Shown here piece after piece: positions 48,701 to 57,700 of a stretch of DNA of 64,000 nucleotides (position 1 is the first letter of the stretch; each line of letters opens with the position of its first letter). The stretch lies in the NCBI GenBank assembly GCA_012845835.1, contig JABAKD010000009.1, positions 9,973,785 through 10,037,784 of the forward strand, in the 5' to 3' direction. This DNA comes from Undaria pinnatifida (lineage: Eukaryota; Sar; Phaeophyceae; Laminariales; Alariaceae). A program made the position numbers and the translations under genes. The notes under the pieces are model-generated. The model was given only the letters and a program-made list of their open reading frames with translations. It searched no databases and was not told the origin of the DNA.

Positions 48701-51700
48701 CCGCGGCATGTGGCCGAGCTTGCTGATTTTAATACTTCCGCGCGTGAAAATGATGAAGTGAGAGAAGGTAGGACTGGCGCGCAAACTCGTGCAGTCAACC
48801 AGCAGAGTTTACCCGGCCTCATGGCCACCCTAGGACCCATCTTCGCGACAGAGGTCGTGTACTCATTGTTGTCGGAGCAGAGAGCAGGTGATGAGACGGA
48901 ATTGCCGAAAGAACTGGTTCAGGATGTAGAATCGGAGCCTGGTAGTTATCAGGAAGCCCAGCGTTCGAAGTACGCTAAGATTTGGGAAGGAGCCAGGTCT
49001 GCCGAAATTGAAGGCTTGATAAGAGCAGGAACGTTCACGTTGGCAGTAAAAGTCCCGATAGGCTGTAATGTGATTGATGCTAGATGGGTTTTCAAGTGGA
49101 AAGCAGACGAAACAGGAAAGATAGTGAAGGCCAAGGCTAGGCTTGTAGCGAAGGGCTTCAAGCAGAAGTATGGTGTGGATTATCTTGAGACATTCTCGCC
49201 TACCGCAAATGCTGCATCTTTACGATTGCTGATAGTGTTGGCGTGTTTGTACAATTTGGAATTACTCCACTGGGATATTGAGCAAGCATTTGTTCAGTCG
49301 GAATTGGATCACGAGGTGTTCATGAAGTTGCCTCCTGGCTGCGGGTCGATGTCAGGAAAGGTTGTCCGTTTGAACAAGAGTTTGTACGGATTGAAGCAGG
49401 CTTCTAGGACATTTTACAAGAGGCTGGGGTCGGAACTGAAAAGGATTGGTTTTGAGCAGTCAATGTCTGACCCCTGTGTCCTGCGTTTCATGATGGGAGA
49501 CGAGGTATTGGGGATGGTCGCGATCCACGTGGATGACATTATGTATGCAGAAAGTAAGAGCCTTGCCAAGGTGGTTGTGGCAGCACTAGGTGACTCTCTT
49601 CCTACGAAGGACTTGGGGGAGGTCAAGTTCTTTCTAGGTTGTGAATATATTCGCGACCGTGAGGCTGGTACGATTGAGATTTCTCAGGAAAGTTATATCA
49701 GGAGTGTTCTCGAGAGATTCAATATATGTCGCACCAGCTCGATCCCTGCTTCCCTTGCCAATGATAACAGGTCCGTGATGGAGGATGAGGGGGCAGGAGA
49801 TGTGCCGTTCCGAGAGGTGGTGGGGAGCCTGATGTGGATCGCCAGCCAGACAAGGCCCGACATCGCCAATGCTGTGCGGGCGGTGGCGAGGCACTCTGAC
49901 GAACCAAAGAGGAGCCACTGGAAGGCAGCTCAGAAGATTCTCAATTATCTTCTGGAAACGGCGCATCTGACTTTGAAGTTCAAGCAGGATAGTTCGGTAG
50001 ACGCAGGCACGTTGGTGTATGTAGATGCTGACTTTGCAAGTAGGGCCACTGACCGTAGATCAGTTTCGGGTGCGATGGTTTTCGTGGCGGCGATGCTTGT
50101 AGTTTGGATTTCTAGGACGCAAAAATGCGTTTCACAGTCAACTTCAGAAGCAGAGTATCTTGCGATGGGAGGTGGTGTAAATGAGGCTCTGTTTGTAAAC
50201 GGAATGCTTCAGTTCCTGAGGCCTAGTGCGAAGCCTCGTAAGATAGATGTCCTCGAAGACAACGAGGGGGCGATTGCGCTCGCAGAGAACCCGCTGAGCT
50301 CGAGTAGGAGTAAGCACATCGATGTGAGGCACCACTTTCTTAGGAATCTGACCGAGGAGGGTGTGATCGAAGTCACCCACGTCCCCAGCGAGAAACAACA
50401 CGCGGACATCCTCACGAAGGCGTTGCCGAGAGATCTTTTTGAAGTTCACCGCGACTTTGCACTTGGTATCAAGAAGTAGAAGTCTGACTCGTTTTGTTTT
50501 TGTTTTTGTTTGATATGTATTTGGTCTGGTAGATACAACAGCCCCTAGGGAGGGTGTTCGTGATAGCGGCATGTATGTATCAACTGTACTGCGGTGAAAC
50601 TCTGATTGGTTGGTTTGAATAGCAGAACTGTTGATTGTATGTTGTTGTACCAGAATACTCTTCTTGTGGTGCTACGGTACTTCGGTAGATTGTACATGTG
50701 CACGAGTTATACATCGGACCGTAGTGGTGTGTACGGTACGTTGGTATGTCGGTACGTTGGACACATTGACGAATAGGAACATTCCTGTAGTGTTGCTAAC
50801 ACGATATAGCTTGTCTCAACGAACAGCCTAGCAATAAGTTACAGTTACATACGTTGTGTCACGGAGGTAAGTTACAGGGATCGTCTCGTGGTATCACCCA
50901 CGAGCAGTCCCACGGGTATATACGAGTAGGCACTATGCGAGGAGGTTTAGGTATTCGACTACGAGCGGTTGTTACTGGGCTGTGGAGAGTTGGCCCACAT
51001 GACCCACTCCACTTTCTGACCTGTCTCTCCAGACATTGGTCTCTCTAATATAATACCTTTCTCCAGAAGCCACTGATTTACCAACACGAACTCGGTAAGT
51101 AAGGCAAAAATGCAGGCACATGTCTGCGGGAAAGAGACGGTACGGAGCGACTTGGACGGTCACACCCCACCATCACAGCAGTACAACAGCAGTACAACAG
51201 CAGTGGAGTCAGCACGTACCGACCAATCCATAGCGGCCGCGAGTCGACGGGTACTTATACCGCAACTGAGACTCATACGGTACAGGAGTACGATGAAGAA
51301 AACTTTTGCTGCAATCTGCAGTGCCCGTAAGAAGGAGGTGTCGTTAGGCAGCTCCTGTTGACTGAGAAAAAAGAAGGTGTCGCTAGGCGACGGGGTGGAC
51401 TTCGACCCGAACTCGGTAAGACAAAGAGTACGACACGAACTCGGTAAGACAAAAATGCAGGTACATGTCTATCGGAAAGAGACGGCACGGGGCGAGTTGG
51501 ACGGTCGCACCCCACCATCACAGCAATACAACAACAGTACAACAGCAGTGGAGAAGCACGTACCGACCAATCCATAGCGGCAGCATATAGTAGCAATACG
51601 GCAGCGCAGCGGTACACATGTGGTCCTGTTGTACGCCAGGAGCTGGGTGGGGTTTGCAATTTTTTTACGATTCTCTACATTGCGGGGAAGATCGCGAGCC

Positions 51701-54700
51701 GTCCCCGGGGGAGGCTTCTCATGCCCCGCGCTCGCGGAGTTGGGACTCGTCGGCGGTTGCGTCGCCGCGGTCACCGAGGGCTTGTGTGTGGGGCGGGCGT
51801 GGCACGGGCGTGCGGTCGCCAGGGGCCGGGTGGCGAGCGGTAGAGCGGAGAGTTGTAAGTGTACCGGTTTCATAGTACGCGTAATTCCGCCGCTTGCACC
51901 TTAGCGCTTAGAGGTAATATTCCTTACGCATACAACGGTGGCGCTTAATTTACCCAATACACACAGATAAAAATCGCAGAGTTGCAATGTTGGTTATATA
52001 AAACTACCCACTGGCCCACGTTGTCACGTTACTACGTAGCTCAGTGGGAAGTTCTATATAACCAACAAAATATATGTTTGGGAGTCCGCCAATTGACTCT
52101 CACCGACTTCGTAACAGGGATCTCCGGGGCTCTCTCCCCTCGCCAAGCACTACCGTAGTACTTAGGAGCAAACTATCACAACCATTCACGTCTCCAGCGC
52201 GCACGCTCGCAAAGACGTTGTTTCCTCTATACATAACCAATATGCAGGAGCCCAGACGACGGCTGCTTCCCAGAGATGACCAGGACAGCTTCGTAAAGAT
52301 CTTAGGCTTCGAAAATTGATTATGAAGGATGCCCCTGGGTTTTGGTCTTGGTTTTCGGAGCGACTTTTCAGGAACCATGGTACTTCCACCTTTCTTTGTG
52401 TAACGAACGGTAGTAGCGTCGGGAGGATACTGATGAACTGTATTTTTCATTACTCCTTTGACCGTGAGGAAATTATAATTTTGTGTAATAATGCCGTAGC
52501 GATTACAACGTAGGGGGGCTTTTTGTTGTGCTCGACAATGATACAGCGGAGATGATGGTTGAATATAGTAGAGAGTTAAAGTAGTAAGTTGGCTCTATTG
52601 CAGTTGGAAATTCATTGCAAAACATCCTCGTTGGGCGGGATTTCTCATTGTGTTTGTATAGCCTTTCTCACCTGATTCATCCCTTTATGACAGACTTGAT
52701 TATTACATGGATGCCTGGGAATGAAACTCAATGCGTACATGGTGCATTGGACCATCGGCTGGTAACCCCACCACATCAACCGTGTCCGCGCATCGGGTAA
52801 GCCCGCCACGCTTCGAGGATCAAGAAAAATAAGTAGATTGGTGTTTCCATGGAATCGTCTATTATTTCTATATATAATAACTATATTCTACTACTATGGT
52901 AGTCCAAAAAAGCTTCCACGGAAGTGCATGGAATCTCCCAAGGTTACGGATGAAGCTTCGATAGAAGCACTGTGGTGGGAAGTTTATTTTCTTTAATGCT
53001 TTCATCACGGATACGTCCAGCGACAACTAACTTCCACGGTAGCTTCCATGGAAGCCCCCACTTTCTAAAAAAACATCCACCGCTTCCGCGGAAACTTCTG
53101 CTATTGTTTCTATGGAATCCATTGCATGGAAATACAACTTCCACGGTAGCTGAAGCTTCCACCGCTTCTATGGAAGCTCCCACTTCCAAAAACATTTCCA
53201 CCGCTCCCACCGAAAATTGCACTTTTCACATGGAATCCATTGCATGAAAGCTCCCACAACTCCCATAGGAGCTTTCCCTGTTTCCGTGGAAGCTTCCATC
53301 GCTTCCATGGATGCTTCCACTACTTGCATAGACGCTTCCATGAAAGGAGTAGAAGCTTCCCGAACTCATGGAAGTGGAAGCTTTACTCGATGGAAGTAGA
53401 TGGAAGCTGCCATGGAAGCGGCTTTCACATATTTTTCCCAAGGACAGCGATCTAAAACATGCCAACGCACTGCGACTTCGAATATTTCCAAGCGCGTCGA
53501 CATAGAGTATTTCCGATCGCAGCGACCTAGAATAAAAACACAATAATAATAGCAGCACACCGACTGAACAGACGTCTTCACCGTGATGAAAAGTTGGAAC
53601 GCCTGAGTCCGAAAGTCACCTCCGCAACCTTTAAATGTTTTAGGACGTCCATCCTTCAACCTAAGGTAAATTCGTGTCGACATGACATGTCTGAAAACAA
53701 CCAGGCACAAATTGTGGCCCCACTGGCACCAGATTCGGGAGAGAGGGCTCTTGTTTCTTCCCTCGCAATTTACACGCAAGCCTACAAACAGGATACGTGA
53801 ACTGGTCCCATGGACGCATTCAGGAAGCAGTCGACTCAACAACACGCGCTACGACAGCAACAGCAAGCAATTTTGAAGCTACATCAAAAGTTAGTTGAAG
53901 GCTTCGCGACGTCTCTCCCTACGGTGTGGTCGAGATTGCTAATAGTAAAAGCCCCCGGCTCTGCCAAGCGCGATGCGATTTGTCTTGCTACGTCTTCTCT
54001 CCCCTGCCCCGCCGCAGACGCTGCGCTATTCGTGGAAAAGGAAGACTTGGACGAGGATACAATAGCCGAAATCTTCATGTTCGCCGCGGGAGTGTCCACC
54101 ATAGTATTCGGTTTGTCCACCGACCTGCCGTTCCTCGTGGCCCCTTCGGTCCTCTACGTTGCTCGGCAATCCGGGTGCGTACGCTGCTAAGACAAACTAC
54201 CGGTAAGTTAGTTTTGTTTGGACGGATGCCCCGCTGCTGCCTGTCGGCTCTCCGCTCTCCTATTGGACAGTGCGTGTAGTAGTGCTGATCATTGGTTGCA
54301 TAATCTCGCCTCCCGGCGTATTAATCATGCTATGCCAACAATACAAGCCTAGTCCTCACAAGAGAGACGTGCAAGCAGTGAGATAGTTCGGAACTACGTG
54401 AATTGAATTTCGCTTTCCCTACTAACTCAATCCAACGAAAATAATGACTGAGCCAATAAATACCCTTACACAATAATCCTCGTGCGAGAACAGAATTACG
54501 ATGGGTGGGCAACTGGCTGCCCAAGCCTTGGCGAACGCCGCGGCAACGCTGGTTTTAGCGTGTGCTGTGAAGCTTAATCTTGTGTCGTACATACCGACGG
54601 CGCTCCGAGTCGGCGCTGGGAGCGGCGTGGCGATGCTTGTCGGCGTGTTGGGGATGCGCAGCGTTGGTCTCCTGGTCGCCGACGCTTTCATCTTGCCACC

Positions 54701-57700
54701 ATTTACGTGGGAAGCTGTGAGTATATAATGAACACCAGTACACTACATCAATACGTAGTGAGAACTGTTTATATCGTTTGTTGTTGTGGATGTTCTGTTG
54801 TTTTCCAATCGTGCCAGAACAATTATTTGACCCGCAATGACACGGACCGAAAGTAAACGCCACGCTTGTTTCGTGCGCTCAACCTCACGGTGTCTACATT
54901 TATTTAGCAATTCCATGACACCGCAACCCCCACCGACGCTTCGCTGATTGCCGCATGCCGGGGTCTATCCTGTACACCCAAAGGTTGTTGGTCTTGCACT
55001 TGTCACAGCTGCTTCGACGACGACGCCATCGGAATTTGCAGCGAGAAAGTGGATATACGTGCTGGTTGCGCCTCTGCTACTGACCGTGGCGGTGTACGCC
55101 ACTTTTGATAGATCGAAGTTTGCAGGTTATTCTTCAGCAGCTTATACGCCCCTGACAAACTGGCGTGGTGGGAGCTTTGGGCTGATAAACTTCTCGGTCA
55201 TGTCCGACGCCCCGGGACTATACATGCTCTACATACTCCGAACATTTTTCAGCATCGTCATCAACGTTTCGAGCGTTTTGCTTGTGCTGATCGACACGGT
55301 GTGCCTGCAGGCGAGAGCATATTAGACTATGATATGGTGCTAGTATAACAGCTTAAGGTTTTCAGCGAATTGTGTGTTCTGCGATTATATTACAGGTATC
55401 AACCCGTAGCGGTAGTGAAGCGCACAATCATTCACATACCTCCCGGATTCACAGTACGTACCTTTCGTCTTCGCGTCTTCGTGTTTCAACGCCATCAATG
55501 CTTTCAAAAGTATTGTCAACAGATACTTACTTGTAGTATTTATTCTATTGTGGCGTTTACCTTTCTTGATCAAACTACATGTCTCGTGCTGGGTTCGTGG
55601 CCGGTTCCCTAGCAGAGGGAGGGGCACCCTAGAGGTTCATAGTAGCGGACAGGACGTCGTCCTAGCGCGTTAGGGCGTGTAGCCGTGCCGTCATTTGCTA
55701 GCACCCACAAAAGGTACTGCAATCCACAGGCAGCAAACATCCTATTGCCAAGATCGCTTCATTATGTAACGCATTTTTAGTAGTAGAAGTGCGTATTAAA
55801 TAGCTCTCCTGTGTGTATCCGCTGTCGTCTACAGGCCATGTGAAACGCTGATACGGGTAGTACGCACAGGACATCTGCCAAACCGTAAGCCGGGGGTGTC
55901 AAACCCATTTAGAGGCCTCGCCGAATAGTCTCTTCCGTTGGGTGATACTTTCTCCAACACCACGCCTGAGAAAGTTTGGTTTCACTGTTGTATCTAATAT
56001 CTGCCAAACTCGTGACGGTCCACTGGCTTTTCCCCCGTGCTCTATCTCGGCTCGGTTTGCAGCGTTTTCGTGGCGTATTGAGATCTGCTGGAGAGACGGA
56101 CTTTTCTGACGCAATCGGGGGTACCAAGAAGGTGAGAAGGTGTGTCGATTCCATCGACTACGGTGTGGAATGCTCAGTCGTCCCATGCACCGAATTATCC
56201 TATGAAGCTATGGGGGTCATTTCGCGGGCCTGGGGTGCAACGCTTCGAACGGAGCAAGCGACACTGGGAGGCGAAGAAACGAAAAATAAATGGGCGATAT
56301 ACTACCCTCCATCCGCAAAGAGGCCAGAAACTCGAGACTTTGCGCTCGCAAATTCAAGAGCTCAAATAGATTCCGTATCATGTATCGTTCTCCAGGGCTT
56401 GTCACACTTCAGGTTTTCACCGGACGAATTTTGTCGAGAGGTCCGTAGTCTGTGTATTTTTCGTGATAGATGCGAAACGCGAGCCCTACCCTAGTCATCG
56501 CGTCGCTTTCGTGATTTGCTCAGCTCACAATGTCAACGCTCTGGCCTGACTTGAGGCGCATATTGTAAGTTTCAAGAGTGAGTACAGGTTTTCAGAGCCC
56601 GAGTCATACTCCGTGCACGTGAGAGTATCAATCGAGTTGCCGATGTACTGCAATGGTTTAAGGTCTCGATACGATCTAGCCGGTGGATTGATCGAGTTTG
56701 CGTAAGTTCGTTGTATACTACCCTCAAGTAAAGATGTGTTCGTTGAATAGTACCTGGTACTACTCACTCGACCACGTAATCACGGGTCTGCTGTAGTAGA
56801 TAGTGCTACATAACTAACAAAATACCTCGCTTGTTGTATTTGTAAGATGTACCTCTGTCTTAGAATTGGCAACCTCAGAGCCCCACATCGGCACCATGGA
56901 ATCATGGGCGAAAATCGTACATTTGAGCCAATAATAATGGGAAAAGGGAGCACAGGCAGATTTGCTAAAATTGCGGTAGACCACACTACCAACCTATTAC
57001 ATAGGGTATTTCGTACATACCGTCTGCATGATTGCCTCCCAACCTATGCCAAACGAAGTATGACTAACGAAGTAACGTAATTGAGCGCGGGTACACCAAG
57101 CGTTCCTTTCTAAACACTGACGATTTGCACTTCTCCCCCGCGTGCTCAATGGTGGTGACATTGCACATGACCACATCACCTCGCCTGTTGTACTTTGCAA
57201 TATATAGTCTATCTTTCATATAATTAGCGATGCCAGAAAATTATGGTAACTACATGGTTGTACCTATCGATTGAAATATGTTGTCTTGCGATCCATGTAC
57301 AACAACAAATTATGAAGCTTTAGCACGTTGTTTACCACACCCAAAGATTGTGTTGCCTACCACATCTATCATTAAATCTTCTAGAATAATAAACAATACC
57401 AGGCAGGTGATGTAAAGGGATGTCTTCTTGCTACAACCGTCAGATTTGTCCCCTTTAAGGAGTAACACTTTCCGCGCACATATTGAAGTGTCCCGCCCGC
57501 CCCTCCCTCCACCCGATCCCTCTTGTTCAAACGCGCCCCAGCTACAATCAAAATCTGCCAGACAGAGTAGTAAACACTACCAGCCGGCTGATATCACCTC
57601 ATTATCTTTCTGGCCATCCAACATCAAATCTTCTAGAATAATAAACAATACCAGGCACAGGTGATATAAAGGGATGTCTTCTTGCTACAACCGTCAGATT

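Larger units (their letters stand above)
45203..51086 (+). mobile_element. Full-length Ty1/copia LTR retrotransposon
   Basis: 5884 bp, bounded by identical-length LTRs and a 5-bp target duplication. The domain order gag - protease - integrase - reverse transcriptase - RNase H is diagnostic of the copia superfamily. Two long reading frames (45823-47343 and 47306-50479) overlap in different frames. A polypurine tract AGGGAGGG (50547-50554) abuts the right LTR. The sequence after the left LTR (CGCTATAGCGCTATCGG from 45735) is not the usual initiator-Met primer-binding motif; it may bind another tRNA or an internal tRNA segment. One LTR difference in 532 positions implies a recent insertion. It lies sense-oriented in intron 1 of permease copy 3. 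Confidence 0.95.
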
